This document shows positions 33,666 to 45,454 of a stretch of 64,000 nt of DNA, piece after piece. Position 1 is the stretch's first letter, and every line of letters starts with the position of its first letter. The position numbers and the translations under genes were made by a program. Where the stretch lies: NCBI GenBank assembly GCA_022410635.1, contig JAJVDF010000020.1:195977-259976 (forward strand), in the 5' to 3' direction. Below the pieces are notes generated by a model that saw only the letters and a program-made list of their open reading frames with translations, was not told the origin of the DNA and did no database searches. Origin of the DNA: Tretioscincus oriximinensis. Lineage: Eukaryota > Chordata > Lepidosauria > Squamata > Gymnophthalmidae.

Positions 33666-35838
33666 GAGCCTTCAGGGACTATTGTGACTCCAGGAAACAG
33701 AGAAATAATTTAAAGCACACATTGCATGTGGAACAATTTGGAAGGGACAATTGATGGCTATCTAATGCTACATCCAGAAGATTTTGTGGGGGTGATGGTA
33801 GTGTCATAATGGCTTATTCACTACAAATGTTGCAATTAGTTCCACTACAGCACAGTATAAATGCTCTCTTTTATCACTTTTTTTATCATTGTTCTTTAAA
33901 TAATTCTGAAAGTATTGTTGCTGTATGGTGCTACAGACAATACTACAACACAGTGTGTAGATTGCTGGCAAAGGAATTATAGTAATACTTTTCATGACTT
34001 TCAGTGGGATAATCCAATCCGGAACAAGTTCATAAAATTTCAGTCAGCAGTGTTTGACTGGAAATATGGGAAATCTTGTAAAACTAAGGAAATTCTCATA
34101 TGATTTCAAGCATAAAGGGCACCATAATAATCATACATGTGAGCTGAGAAGAAAGAAAGTGCCTTTATAGCATTATAAAGGGATCTAACACAAAGATGGC
34201 AATCAAGATGCAACTTACCACTCTGGAATTAGATGTAGTCACTAAAGTAAAGATTGAAGCAAAAGCAGCACAAGGAAAAATAAAAACTTGCTCATATCTC
34301 ATTTATTTTAGTTCAATTTCTATGGAACAATCTACTTTAAAATATACTTTAAAGTATACAGTTGTGCCTAATTCTTCTGTTATAAAGGCACTGGGAATAT
34401 CTTGCATGAATCAAAATCAAGTTGAACAACATGGAACCCCTGGGACCAATTGTATGATGTGTGACATTAAGTCACCCTTGGGCATAATGCCAGCTGGATG
34501 GTGGGCATTACTGTTTTTTATGTTGCTGCCGATTATGCACATTCCATGGAGCCACCTGCCTTCCAACAAATTTCTGTTTTCCCATGTTTGCTTATATTGC
34601 AACTTTATGAAATGTGATCCGAAAACTTCAACTATGTGGCATTCTAGCTTTGCAACCAAACAAATAATGTATTCATAAGTGTATTCATAAGTATATTTTT
34701 AAATAGACTTTTGTGTAAATAATAATGAAATTCCCAGAACCAAAAACCTAACAATGGATACTTTTACGCTTCACATCCTTTTGATGAAATATAGTTATAC
34801 ATAATTAATATTAGGTCTATACTGGATAGATGGTTCATTAAGAAAACTCTGGTTCTGTATATTTAAATTAGACTTCATACAAATTTGAATTACAATTTTA
34901 AAATTTTTCACATTTTGGGGGAACTGAGAGTGGCAAATAATAAGATTATAGAAAGGCTTTGTAAAGAATTCCACTCTCTTCTGTCATTAATCAATGACAA
35001 AATAGCATACAGTTTTGGATACAGAGTATCTGTCAAAAAGGTATAGTGATTTCTCCAGAGACTAATGTAAGAAATTATATGTTCATTCTCAGGGAAGGGC
35101 TGATCTAAGGACCCTTCTTCACCAGGCTTGACACTAGCATGCAAATGGTGGTCATTTATTCCAAGATATTTTTCAAAATAAAGCCTAGTGCAGAAATGGT
35201 GCAGAATAGCAGTAACATCTTGATGCCTTACATATGAAAGCCAGGTAGATCAACAGCTGAATGTCATTTTAACATCAGCAGCAGTACCATGTCCTTTACC
35301 ACTGTGAAAGACTACTGCTTCATTTCAGCACACAAAAGGAAGATATGGGTGATGTCTAACAATTCTAACAGGAGTGCTACAAGCAGAGCATTCTTCTTAT
35401 TAAAACGTCATGCCTGCTGTTTGTGTGCTTGTCACTATCCTGGCCACGTAAACATTGCACCCAAGGAATTTTTAATTGTGACCTGCTGTTATTTTTTTTC
35501 CAGTGAATTAGAAGTAGAGCAGTGGCACCAAATACAATCATAGTTCAGCTTTGACTTTATTGCCCTCCATAGTGTTCCAAACTTCTTCTCCTTTTCTCCT
35601 CCTTCTCCTCCTTCTCATTATCATCATATAATCATCTTTATTTTTATTATTAAAATGGTGTGATCGTTCCTAATCATTGAACACTGTAACACTATAATTT
35701 GGTGCTGAAATAGTTTTCCAGTTACACCTGTTCTATTCCCAGAAGTTTAATAGAGGCCATTCATAGCTTTACTGCACACAGGATCAATATTAAGGCTTAA
35801 TATGAATGCACACTTTAATGTTTGCTATAGTGAGACAA
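33666..35838. other. Non-coding; longest unexplained frame at 34196-34678
   Basis: Holds a 160-codon plus-strand frame without recognisable domains and a TCC-rich patch at 35585-35625. No gene is called. Confidence 0.45.
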
Positions 35839-35946
35839 TGCTGATGTTTCGACACATATTTTTAATCCATCTTCAGTCCTGAAGAATTGGGCTAAACCAA
35901 GAAAAAATATTTGGAAGATGTATTAAAAGTATATATTGGATCAGCA
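35839..35946. mobile_element. Short foldback element (CTGAAGA family)
   Basis: Left arm TGCTGATGTTTCG... and reversed right arm TGCTGATCCAATATATAC... align over about 38 bp with mismatches (shared TTTTAAT and CATCTTC). The loop side carries CAGTCCTGAAGAATTGGGC. Confidence 0.55.
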
Positions 35947-36489
35947 TCAATGTGTTTTTGCTCTTTAAAAAGACTACATGGCATATAGATCTGCACTTTA
36001 TGTAAGGGCATAAACATGCACAAGGAATTTATATGCACACATAAAATTATGCAGTCCTTTATGTTGTTGACTTTTGGTTTTTGTTGAAGGGCAAAACCTG
36101 TGTTGTTTTCCTTTATGAAAGAAAATCTCGGCCATGTTGGAGAACGAAACATACAAATTGAAAAGTTCAGACATTGCAATAAAATCAAGACCATTGATCC
36201 AGATTAAGATTCCAATTTGTACACTTCCAGGCTGTATAGATTTGTACATGTCCATCACTGGTTTGTTCTCTCTGCAGTGCACAAAATTAAGAAAAATTTA
36301 TTTGGGTCCACAGAGGGCCAGCATAGCATTCATGGTCCTGATATATAATGCAAGAAGTATGCAGAAGACAGAATTCTTCTTTTCAACTCTACCACTAAAA
36401 TATTTCAGTACACCACCAAAATGCTCTTTCAAGGCTCCACCACCAAATTGGTCTTCCAAAGTTAGGAACTTTGGTTCTTAGAAACTGGA
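35947..36489. other. Non-coding, nothing recognised
   Basis: AT-rich, no recognised gene or repeat. Confidence 0.5.
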
Positions 36490-37200
36490 AGCATGGGGAT
36501 GTGGTTTTTATTTTATTTTTTTCAATTTTATTTTCCAGACATAATATACCAAACAGTTTAGTCTTCTATCTTTCCAAAACAATAACAATTAATTAACAAT
36601 ATCATAAGTAACAGGAGAAGACTATTTTCAAACTTAAAACCTTTTTCTCCCCCCTCCCCCCTTATCCCTCCCTTTGATGTCTCTGGCTTAAAACAGTTTA
36701 CATTTGAAAAATTATCAATAACTTTATTTGCACTTTCCCTCATTACATTTTCTAAATACAATTTCCATTTCTTTTAGCTTGTCTATTTTTTTCTATTTTA
36801 CCTACATTAAATGTTCTTATATTTCTAAACTCCACAGCCATTGTATCCAATATGCAATTGTACCATGTTCTTACTTCTTATGTTATTTGATCCTTCCGTC
36901 CCTTCAGTACCACAATTTGTACACAGGATACAAGCTTATATATAACCTCTCTTAGCTGAATCGGATTTATATCTCTTAAGTCCCTAGGAAATATAATCAT
37001 GTTCAAAGTAAGTTTAGTATTTGTTTCTAATATTCTATTAATTTTCTTCTCTATTTTCTTCCAAAAGTCTTGGACCTTATCACATTCCCATATCAAATAC
37101 TTATAGGTTCCAAGTTCTTGACATCCATGCCAGCACTCAGGTCTTACATTGGCTACAAAATGAGACAATTGCTGTGGTGTTTTGTGCCGAAGCATGGGAT
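36490..37200 (-). mobile_element. L1 LINE, 5'-truncated 3' end
   Basis: On the minus strand the order is the ORF2 C-terminus (37195-36878), a 3' UTR with a purine tract (seen as C-rich 36650-36670 on plus) and an A-rich tail (T-rich 36508-36540 on plus), the layout of vertebrate L1. Truncation at about 37200 removes the endonuclease and reverse-transcriptase regions. Confidence 0.85.
36878..37195 (-). pseudogene. L1 ORF2 C-terminal fragment
   Basis: An open frame of about 105 codons ends at a stop at 36878-36880. It carries the C-terminal L1 ORF2 signature: a cysteine-rich segment (ECWHGCQELGTYKY) followed by WECDKVQDFWKKIEKKIN. In intact L1 the cysteines form a CCHC-like knuckle; here the spacing of the first pair is one residue too long and the histidine is replaced, so the motif is probably broken. 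The catalytic domains are absent. It is a truncated insertion, not a host gene. Confidence 0.85.
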
Positions 37201-39348
37201 GTGATTATCAAGCTTATGAGAGTTTCTGGCCAAAGCATAGGTTAATCCAGATCAGCACTGTTAGTGCAGATGGCACTGATCAAGCCCACAATTTCTCATG
37301 ACCTAGATCAATGTTCCAAGATATTCCAGATGTGCTGATCAGAAATTACATGCAGAATGACCCAAGACTGAAAACACAGAGAACCCAATATAAAATCTTA
37401 GTCTAGAACAACCTGTGTTGCAGTTTTCTGAAGATGCATGTTTAATTTCAGAATAAAATCAAGTCTTTGTTGTAAATGAGGACTGATTTGAAACTTTAAA
37501 ATAATATTTTACTTTAATTTACCCCACTTTGGAATGGATGTTGACAATGGAATTTACTTCCAAAGGATTAGAAGTGTCCCTTGACCTGTAGACAGTGGTA
37601 GTTGCTAAGATACCTATTTCAAATGAAACCTGCTGGCCGATAATGATACCCAAGGAAGAAGTTGCACGTTACTGAAATTTGGAATAATAATGGATGCATT
37701 CAGGCCTGAATTACCACTCTACAAAAGAAACTGAGGGGGAGAATCAAACGTTCAAGAAAAAAACAGATTGAAAAAGAATTCTTCATTTAAATCATGTATT
37801 TTTTGAAATGAATCTGTTTGTAAAGATCATTCCTTAGTTAAACTCTTCAGGAATGGCTGAATATTGCACAGCGGCACATAACTCAAACAAAAAGAAATAT
37901 TCAAATAAAAACAAAAAAGGCTTGAAAGTACATTTTATTAGCTACAAATGGGTACATTTACTTTTTAACATAATCAACTTTTATAAGCTATACGTTTCTT
38001 TCAATGATAAAATAGTTTTCTCAACCCATCAATGAAAAATTCTAGCAGTCTTTCCTTGGCCTACAACTTCATTGCATTTGAAATGAATCCCCTTAAGGTC
38101 TCTTTAAATTTGGAAAAGTGACAATTACAGGCTAAATCTTGTGAGTACAAAGGGTGCAGAATGGGTACAAATTTCAACTTGATAATAGCCTTAGCTGTAC
38201 AATGCCCTTGCTTTGAAAAATGATTTACTCAGTTGATTTTTGAACACAACACACATCTTCTCAAGTGTTTTAATGTCTCTATGCACTGTGTAGAATTCAT
38301 GGTGATTGAACCTTCCAGGTATTCCATTATAAACATTCAGTCAAGAGGAGGGATTTTGGGGTTTGTTTGTTTTTCTTGGACTGTAACAAATCTATTTTTT
38401 CTCCTGGATAAGTATATCAAATCATTGATCTGGGCACCCAAATTTAAAAAGGACTGATCAGTATATCTAATCACTGATAACTAATCACATAATATTTTCT
38501 GGCAAAATTGGAAGCTCCATCGTAAAAACGGCTTTTGCCCATGCCCTACATGAAAGTATCAGCTCCTCACTTCAAATAGAGATGCTTTGGCACTTCTCCC
38601 TTTACACCCCAAACCAAATGGCGAAGAGATGTGGAGATGCAGCCAAAGATACACAGCCATGTTTAGCAAAACATCATTGCATGGTCAAAGATTTGTGCCA
38701 ACTTTTTGTATTTTGAACAACCCATATTAATTGCTCAGTGGAGTACAATAACTGCGTTTTTTCAGTAGGATTATTTACATTAAAAAGTATTTAACACCCC
38801 TTTGCATGAAAAAGGACTGTGATCTCCAGCCAAACATACGATACAATTTTCCAAAAGAAATAAAATACTGTGACATTCACCACTTCATATATATATGTGC
38901 AAATTCCTAAGAGTTAATAGGCATTATATCAGGAAATGGAGGCTAGTTAGGCATTTTAGGATTTATTAAAAATCCTAGGTTTGTTTTAATGTGAATTAAT
39001 GCTAGTTTTTCAATAATTCTTCCACCTTAAAGCAAGAGATCCTGCAACAATTTAATGATCTGTAAACTGTCATAAAAAACCCCATAGATCCTCAGCTTAA
39101 CTGTGATTGGCCCATCAATATTTGAAAGCTTATTTTATGAAAATTGGAATTGAAATGGAATGACTCACATGCAAGGAGGTTATTAAGCATCTGTCAATTT
39201 TAATTCTGCTTTCTGAGAGGCACTTTTCAAAAATCACCATTGCTAATATTACCTTACGTCTAGTATCTAAATGTCATCAGATAAAGAATTTACACTTTTG
39301 TTTTAAAGGAACTATTCATTTCAACTCTTTTATTCTCACTCACCCCTT
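37201..39348. other. Non-coding, nothing recognised
   Basis: AT-rich. Short frames of about 60-75 codons (37853-38035, 38233-38457) have no similarity I recognise. Confidence 0.5.
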
Positions 39349-39586
39349 TATTTTATTTATTTATTTATTTGTATTTATATCCCGCCCTATACCCGAAGGT
39401 CTCAGGGCGGTCTACCATAGGGTGGTGCACATAGCTTTTGTTGCTTCCTCCACAGTAGACAACCTGTGGAGTAGGTGGGACTGGCCCAAGATCACCCAGC
39501 TGGCTTCATGGAGGAGTGGGGAATCGAACCGGGAGTCTACCAGATAACAGTCCCACACTCTTAACCACTACACCAAACTGGCTCTC
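39349..39586 (-). repeat. Sauria-type tRNA-derived SINE, full length
   Basis: On the minus strand: head CCAGTTTGGTGTAGTGGTTA (box A) and GGTTCGATTCC (box B), middle CAGCTGGGTGATCTTGGGCC, tail CCGCCCTGAGACCTTCGGG and TATAGGGCGGGATATAAA with an AATA repeat. It is the best-preserved copy in the window; both promoter boxes look intact. Confidence 0.9.
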
Positions 39587-39605
39587 TTATTAATGTTCTG
39601 GAAAT

Positions 39606-39795
39606 CATTTATTTATTTATTTATTTATTTATTTATACCCCGCCCTATACCCGAAGGTCTCAGGGCGGCAAAAACAGTAAAACATCACTACAAAAATTAA
39701 AAAAGTATAAAACAATATTAAAAGTAGGGATAGAGATGGCATTTCTTCAGCCAAAGGCCAGGCAAAAGAGGTGCGTCTTCAAGGACCACTTGGAA
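39606..39795 (-). mobile_element. LINE 3' tail, minus strand
   Basis: On the minus strand CTTTGGCTGAAGAAATGCC leads to CCGCCCTGAGACCTTCGGG, TATAGGGCGGGGTATAAA and an ATAA repeat. The SINE at 39349-39586 ends in nearly the same tail, consistent with a SINE/LINE pair sharing a 3' end. The LINE family (L2-like or Bov-B-like) is unproven. Confidence 0.65.
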
Positions 39796-40255
39796 TATTT
39801 GTTTAATTCTGGGCACTCCAATTTACAAAGGACATTGATAAACTGGAGCAGGTTCAAAAGAGAGTTACAAGGAAAGTGAGTGGTCTGGAAACCATGTCCT
39901 GTGATGAAATGTTAAAGGATATAGGAATATTAGTCTGCAAAAGAGAAGACTGACAGAAGATCTGATAGCTGCCTACAAATCTCTGAAGGGACATCACAGA
40001 GCAGAGGGTTCAAATTAGTTCCCATTGGCACATGGAAAGACTAGAAACAATGAGATAAAATTGCAAGGAAGTAGATTTAGATTAGGTATCAGGAAAAAAA
40101 AAATTTCTGACAGTAAGGGTGATAAACCAGTGGAAAAAGTTGCCACATGGGATGGTCAGTTCTGCTTCGCTGGAAGTTAGGACTGTCAGTGACTCCTGCA
40201 TTGAGCAGCGGGTTGGACCCGATGATCCTGGAGGTCCCTTCCAATTCTATTATTT
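39796..40255 (+). mobile_element. CR1 LINE 3' fragment
   Basis: Typical CR1 3' block: GAGCAGGTTCAAAAGAGAG, AGATTTAGATTAGGTATCAGG, then GGGTTGGACCCGATGATCC and CCTTCCAATTCTAT. Reading frame remnants are broken by stops. Confidence 0.85.
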
Positions 40256-40419
40256 TAAATCCTTTGCAATTATATGGTGATTTGGATATGTTTGTATGTT
40301 GTATTACTGTAATAGAAAACAGAAATCTGTTTTAAGCTAGAAGTTTGATCACAAAAAACATTTTGGGGGCATTATGTTCAATTTGTAGGTGCAGACAAAA
40401 ATGGACAATAAGAATGACC

Positions 40420-40935
40420 CAGAAATCATCCCATTTATGGATAGGATCCACAGCTTGCAATATCTAAGGCTCTCCAGCCTTGAAAAACACAGTTTAAGAG
40501 ATGAACTGATTGAAATGGATAAAATCATGCATTGGATGGATAAAAAGAATAGAGAAAAATATTTTCTCAATCACACAAAATTAGGATCGGGGTCATTCCT
40601 TGCGACTGATGGGCAGAAAAATTAGAACAGACAAGGAATAGTTTTGTTCATTAGTTTTATCCAGTGGGTTATTGGTCTATGGAATTTACTTCCAGAAAAG
40701 GTGGTGATAGCTACCACCCTAGATATCCTTTATATAGGATTAGATGAATTTGTGTAGGTCAAGTGTATCAATAGCTACTAGGATGGATCTCTTGATACAG
40801 CCTCCAAGATGGAAAAACATTTATTCCTGAAATGCATTTAGTAAGGAACTGAGAACAGTTGAAAGTTTGGCCTTCTTCTGCTTGAGAGTAGCCAGGTGCA
40901 ATTGTCGGGTCAGTGTATGAGACAGAATGTTGGAC
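40420..40935 (+). mobile_element. CR1 LINE 3' fragment (same type as 6035-6585)
   Basis: Parallels 6035-6585: GCTCTCCAGCCTTGAAAAAC, GGATAAAAAGAATAGAG, GTTATTGGTCTATGGAATTT and GACAGAATGTTGGACTATG. It stops before the terminal TTATGTTC repeats. The C-terminal motif VIGLWNLLPEK is partly preserved. Confidence 0.8.
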
Positions 40936-40962
40936 TATGAACAGAAAATTCAATTTGGCTGG

Positions 40963-41103
40963 AGTCAGACATGTACTTTTCATCCACCTTCAATTCTGAA
41001 GAACTAGACTAAGCCAGGTAGTTTTTTTCCTGGAATAATCTGGTTCTTCAAGAATTAAATTGATTTAAAAGCATATCTGTCTGGTTTTAAAGTACGTCTG
41101 ACT
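40963..41103. mobile_element. Short foldback element (CTGAAGA family)
   Basis: Arms begin AGTCAGACATGTACTTTT and, reversed, AGTCAGACGTACTTTAAA, and align again inward at AATTCTGAAGAACTAGAC against AATTCTTGAAGAACCAGA. Arm length is about 55 bp with mismatches. Confidence 0.6.
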
Positions 41104-42354
41104 TCATCATATATTGTATCTGTCTCACAAAGTTTCTTCACAAAACTTGAACGATTTGCACAATGATTCATAATTAGACAAAACAGATCTAGACAAAGCC
41201 ATGTAGATAGGTTTTTGGTGAATAACAGAAAAGTTCTCAAATGGAGTCCTGGTCTATGACCACTTGGCTGTCAAGGACCACGGGATGTGGGTTGGACATA
41301 TAAGGGTCTACACACAGAGACTCCCCACCATGGCCCTGCCACCTAGAAGCTGGCTTTCCCTCAAGGATGTGAAAAATGGGGCCAACAAATTTAATCTCCA
41401 TTCCCTCCAGGAACATGAAGCAGAGAAGTGTGCCTTACCTTCCACTGTGTCTTTCCTAGTCAGTCCCCCAAAGGACTGGAAATATCATTCATTAGTTGGA
41501 AAGACCACGTAGCGGAGAAATAGCTCAAATGCAAGGAAGGATCTTGCCTACAGCTTCTTTTTTCCTCAGAGCAGCAGCTACAGAGAAATGACTAAGTGTA
41601 CTTTTATTGTAGCTCTTGCTCCAGTGGACACCATAATATGCTGTGATGTACTTGCATCCTTCTCTCTTTCTCTCTTGTTTCAGGCCTTCAGGGCACAAGG
41701 TGGAGCATACCAGAATTTAATTACCTGACTTGCTTTGTGTGAAAGAAAGAAATGATAGTAGTTCCAGCACAATTTTTCTCTCTCTGCATTGCTCTTAACA
41801 TCCCTAAGGTATCATTATTTTATTCTTGTCTCTTCAGCTGTGCGTAGTTGGTTGATTAATAACGTGTCTGCATATATAACATATGTATCTCTGACCACAA
41901 TATTATTATTCTGTTCTGCAGATTCTTTTTCATTCTGGAGAATTCTATGGGAGGAAACCTGAAATCCCGACAGTCTGATTTCAAAATATGGAATAAAGAA
42001 AGGTTACATTTTTTTGAACATCTGTAATCATTTCTGTGCACTGCAGAGTTAATTAGCTGTGTATGGCTTTTATGAAGCTCACTTCATCCCTCTCTATCAC
42101 TCTAGACAGAATTTGTGTTTCATTCTTCAGTTTTTACTGGGTACCTTTAGATTATTGAAATTGGGGAGTTAAGCCCCTGATGTTATTCCTTAAAGCTACA
42201 GAAAAACATACAAATACTCAAGGTGTGTAAGAGGCAATTTTAAAAACAAACAAAACTATTATTAGCAGATGACTTATATGTGCAAGGATGCATGTATCTC
42301 TGCAAAGGAAATTCAAAATATTCTGCCATTTGCCTTTGGACTTTAGAACGATTA
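41104..42354. other. Non-coding, unassigned GC-richer patch
   Basis: 41264-41512 is an 82-codon plus-strand frame with balanced composition (stretch KDVKNGANKFNLHSLQEHEA) but no recognised family and no splice context. The rest is AT-rich. Confidence 0.4.
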
Positions 42355-42664
42355 AAGAAGAAGAAGAAGAAGAATTTGGTTCTTATACCCCGCTTTTCTC
42401 ACCTTTCAAAGAGACTCAAAGCGGCTTACAAGGATATATTTTGCCCGAAGGCTCACATTCTATCTTCCCCACCAGGCTATGGTGGTTCCCATGTATCTAC
42501 TTGCAGTCAGTTGCAATTTCTTGCAATTCATGCTTTCGAATAGCTGGGTTGGCTAGAGCTACAGGCTAGTGGAAGGTGCTCACCTCTCCCCACTTCCAAC
42601 ACAGGGCTTCGAAACCCCATCTCCCAGGCGAGAGACGAATTCCTAAGCAACTGAGCTATCCGTA
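42355..42664 (-). repeat. tRNA-derived SINE (second type)
   Basis: Full-length copy of the type at 22741-23056, minus strand, with head GGATAGCTCAGTTGCTTAGG, box-B-like GGTTTCGAAGCCC and a TTCTTC tail. Confidence 0.85.
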
Positions 42665-43627
42665 ATGGTACCCCACAGCATTTTCTAAGCAGATGGAACT
42701 GCTTCCCAAGCTTATCGTCATTGATCCTGCAATGGAATTCTTAACAGCAGTCCACAGGCATCCCATTTCATCAGCAACAGATCTGGCAGATGTATGAATA
42801 TGGTGAGATAGGTGAGCTCTGCCTGTGTGTGGTTTGTGTGCCATATCAGTCATGACAAGGCATGAACAGGTTGAGCCTAGTCCAGACTAGAAGGCCTAGC
42901 TCTCTCACTTAGTTCAGCCTTTGTTGCAGCCTGGAACAGGAATAGTGCAGTTTTTTCTCACAGGATGGAGTTTGCCTGCAACAATAATTCTTAACAGCTA
43001 AATATGAACCTGACCAAACATGCCTCACTTACAGTAGATGTGAATAAAAACTTCCACGTCTATGAGCTTTCTGCCTCGATTTGAAAAGTGACTTTGAGAA
43101 TTAAAATATCTGGTAATCAATGCTATAAAATGCAAATTTCCTTCACAAATTTAAAAGCAACAGAACCAGTAAACTACTACTTCAGACACTTCTCTCCTCC
43201 AAAAAAGAAAATGTGCTTTTGAACCGATATGTATTTTTCTGTCCTTCTCTGCTTCTCCTATTACTGGGACCAATTTCTGTAGTATTGACATTGTCTTTTA
43301 CTAGCTGACGACAGATGGCAATCTCTCCCAGCCTGGATCCAAAGAAAGGCCTGTAATATTTTCAAGTGAGTTAACTGGGAGTAGGATTTGATTAGGTTAT
43401 AAACTGACTAAATAGCAAGCTCTCTGGTCTGCAACACGGATTTATCTCTGAGCAAACTGACATATATTCACTAGAGAAATAAAACCAAGAAGCTAAGGGT
43501 CTAAGACAAATATCATGGAGAAAATTAAGATTTTAGAGGCATAGCAGAAGGATTTCCAGTGATTTCATCCGCTATTATGTTACAAATGCAAGAACTGAAA
43601 TCGCAGGCAACTGAAAACCAGGAACCC
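42665..43627. other. Non-coding, nothing recognised
   Basis: No gene or named repeat. Confidence 0.5.
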
Positions 43628-43780
43628 AGGACAAACATCTACTTCTGAAACGTCTTCCGTCCTGAAGAATTAATTTAATCCATTTCCCCCCTCCTGGCTA
43701 AAAGTGAGGTAGGAGGACAGAGCAAGCTCATTAATTAGCACAGAAGAACGTTCAAAAGTAGATGTTTGATCAGGACCTTC
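43628..43780. mobile_element. Short foldback element (CTGAAGA family)
   Basis: Left arm CAGGACAAACATCTACTTCT continues CGTCTTCCGTCCTGAAG; the reversed right arm reads TCCTGATCAAACATCTACTT and CGTTCTTCTGTGC. Both then continue into AATTAAT. Arms about 45-50 bp, imperfect. Confidence 0.6.
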
Positions 43781-43885
43781 AGTCAATTTCTTCTGACTTT
43801 CTATCATCGATTTAACTTTGCCCAAAAGGTCTTGTCCATAATGGCTAAATCTTATTTCCCAAAGCACATTGACTATCATTAACTA

Positions 43886-44250
43886 TTGCATTCTAGTGGA
43901 TTGGAGCAACTTTGGGAACTGAGCCTTGGAAGCACTCTTCTACAGTGGTTCTCTTCTGATGTCTCAGGTAGGTTAAAAACACCACACAGTGAAGAACTTG
44001 TGTTTGATCCTCTGGGAACTCTCTTATGGAATTTTTCAGGGGTCAGTTTAGTTTCCTATATACTTTAATATCTCTATGAAGCTTCTAGGAAAGGTCATCA
44101 GGAATTTTGGAGTGAGGTGTCATCAGTATGCTTACAGATATTTAATACTTGTTTTGGCTGGATTATCTCCATTATATCAGTTTGGCGTGCAACGCACCAG
44201 AATATCTCCTCCATGAAGAAGGTGTTTTTATGCTGATATGAAAAGATTTA
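43886..44250 (+). pseudogene. L2-type LINE reverse-transcriptase fragment
   Basis: Two frames together show the L2-type RT region. The first (43886-44068) reads LLQWFSSDVSGRLKT, corresponding to the segment before the GVPQGS motif. A shifted frame downstream reads FNISMKLLGKVIRNFGVRCH followed by QYAY, where intact elements have the catalytic YADD. Frameshifts and loss of the aspartates make it inactive. Confidence 0.75.
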
Positions 44251-44549
44251 TAATGATAACGTAGTAGTGTGAAGAATTGTTCTTCCTTACTGAGTGTTTA
44301 GCTTATGATATGATAGTGATTTTTGAATGTCTCAGGCAGGAAATTGCAAGCAATTTATAAAAGATTGAAATTGAAAATGTAACGAAATCCGGATTTTTAA
44401 ACACACACACTGATACACAGATCATTTCGATTTATACCCTGTGAATACTGTTATTGGCCTTCCCACGCCAAGCCAAAGAAACCATTAGCAATGCATTACA
44501 GAATAGAGAGAATATAAAAAGTGCTGGAGGAAGCATGGAGTTTCTTGTA

Positions 44550-44855
44550 GGCATGGATAACTCAGTTGCTAAGGAATCTGTCCCTCATCTGGGAGATCAG
44601 GTTTCGAAGCCCTGTGTTGGACTTGCAGAGGGATGAGCACCTTCCACTAGCCTGTAGCTCTAACCAACCCAGCTATTCGAAAGCATGAATTGCAAGAATT
44701 TGCAACTGAATGCAAGTAGACACATGGGAACCACCACAACCTGGTGGGGAAGATAGAATGTCAGCCTTCGAGCAAAAAATGCCCTTGTAAGCCTCTTTGA
44801 GTCCCTTCGAAAGGTGAGAAAAGCAGGGTATAAGAACCCAGTTCTTCTTCTTCTA
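44550..44855 (+). repeat. tRNA-derived SINE (second type), plus strand
   Basis: Head GGCATGGATAACTCAGTTGC and GGTTTCGAAGCCC, body CACTAGCCTGTAGCTC, tail GGTGAGAAAAGCAGGG with TTCTTC repeats. Confidence 0.85.
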
Positions 44856-45454
44856 GAACAACATTCTTATCTGATTGTCTAAATTCTCAGCATTGTAAAT
44901 TAAGAAGGGAAAGACTCTTGCAAACGGAGAATGATATCATTCTGAAGTTCTTTAATATTTCAGAATGTAATTAATCTTTTAAGACTCAGAAACACAGTGA
45001 CCTTCCAGTGTACATGAAACACTCAAGAGAAAAATGAGTTAAATTATCACCCCGCTCTTTGATAAATATCTACCCAACTTATGAACAAGATATAATCTCT
45101 TGGGAAGAAACAAAAAGGCAAGGAAGAGGGGAAAATAACATTCATGAAATCAGAACTAAAAATTGACAACCTCCATTTTCTTGTTAATCAACATTTCTCA
45201 TATTGCAAACATATAGAAACAGCATGCATCGCAGTGCAATCTATCTTGCTATTGTTAATTTAATCCAGACTAAGATCTAATTCTGCCTGGATCGGAGTGA
45301 GATGAGGGAGATTCGGGCACACATGTTAATTATTTCTCAGCAATTGCCTCGCCATAAACGCTGTTTTTCCTGGAATAAACTATTGCTGGGATATTGAGGC
45401 ATCATTTTGGAGAACCTCCAGCCTCTCGCGGCCAACCCCATCCTCTACCGAGCG
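44856..45454. other. Non-coding, nothing recognised
   Basis: AT-rich spacer; no gene. Confidence 0.5.

Noticed and set aside
34219..34241. Minus-strand 23-nt micro-exon with strong acceptor and donor
   Set aside because: Splice sites look good, but such a short exon cannot be supported without transcript data and has no partner exon of matching phase.
34196..34678. 160-codon open frame, the longest in the window
   Set aside because: No recognisable domain, no flanking splice or promoter signals, and composition of AT-rich random translation. One frame of this length is plausible by chance in 64 kb.
41264..41512. 82-codon frame with balanced composition
   Set aside because: No splice context or family match. 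It may be part of an old repeat or pseudogene, which I cannot show.
42355..42664. tRNA gene suggested by box A and box B
   Set aside because: The boxes belong to the head of a tRNA-derived SINE; no cloverleaf or CCA-side acceptor stem is present.
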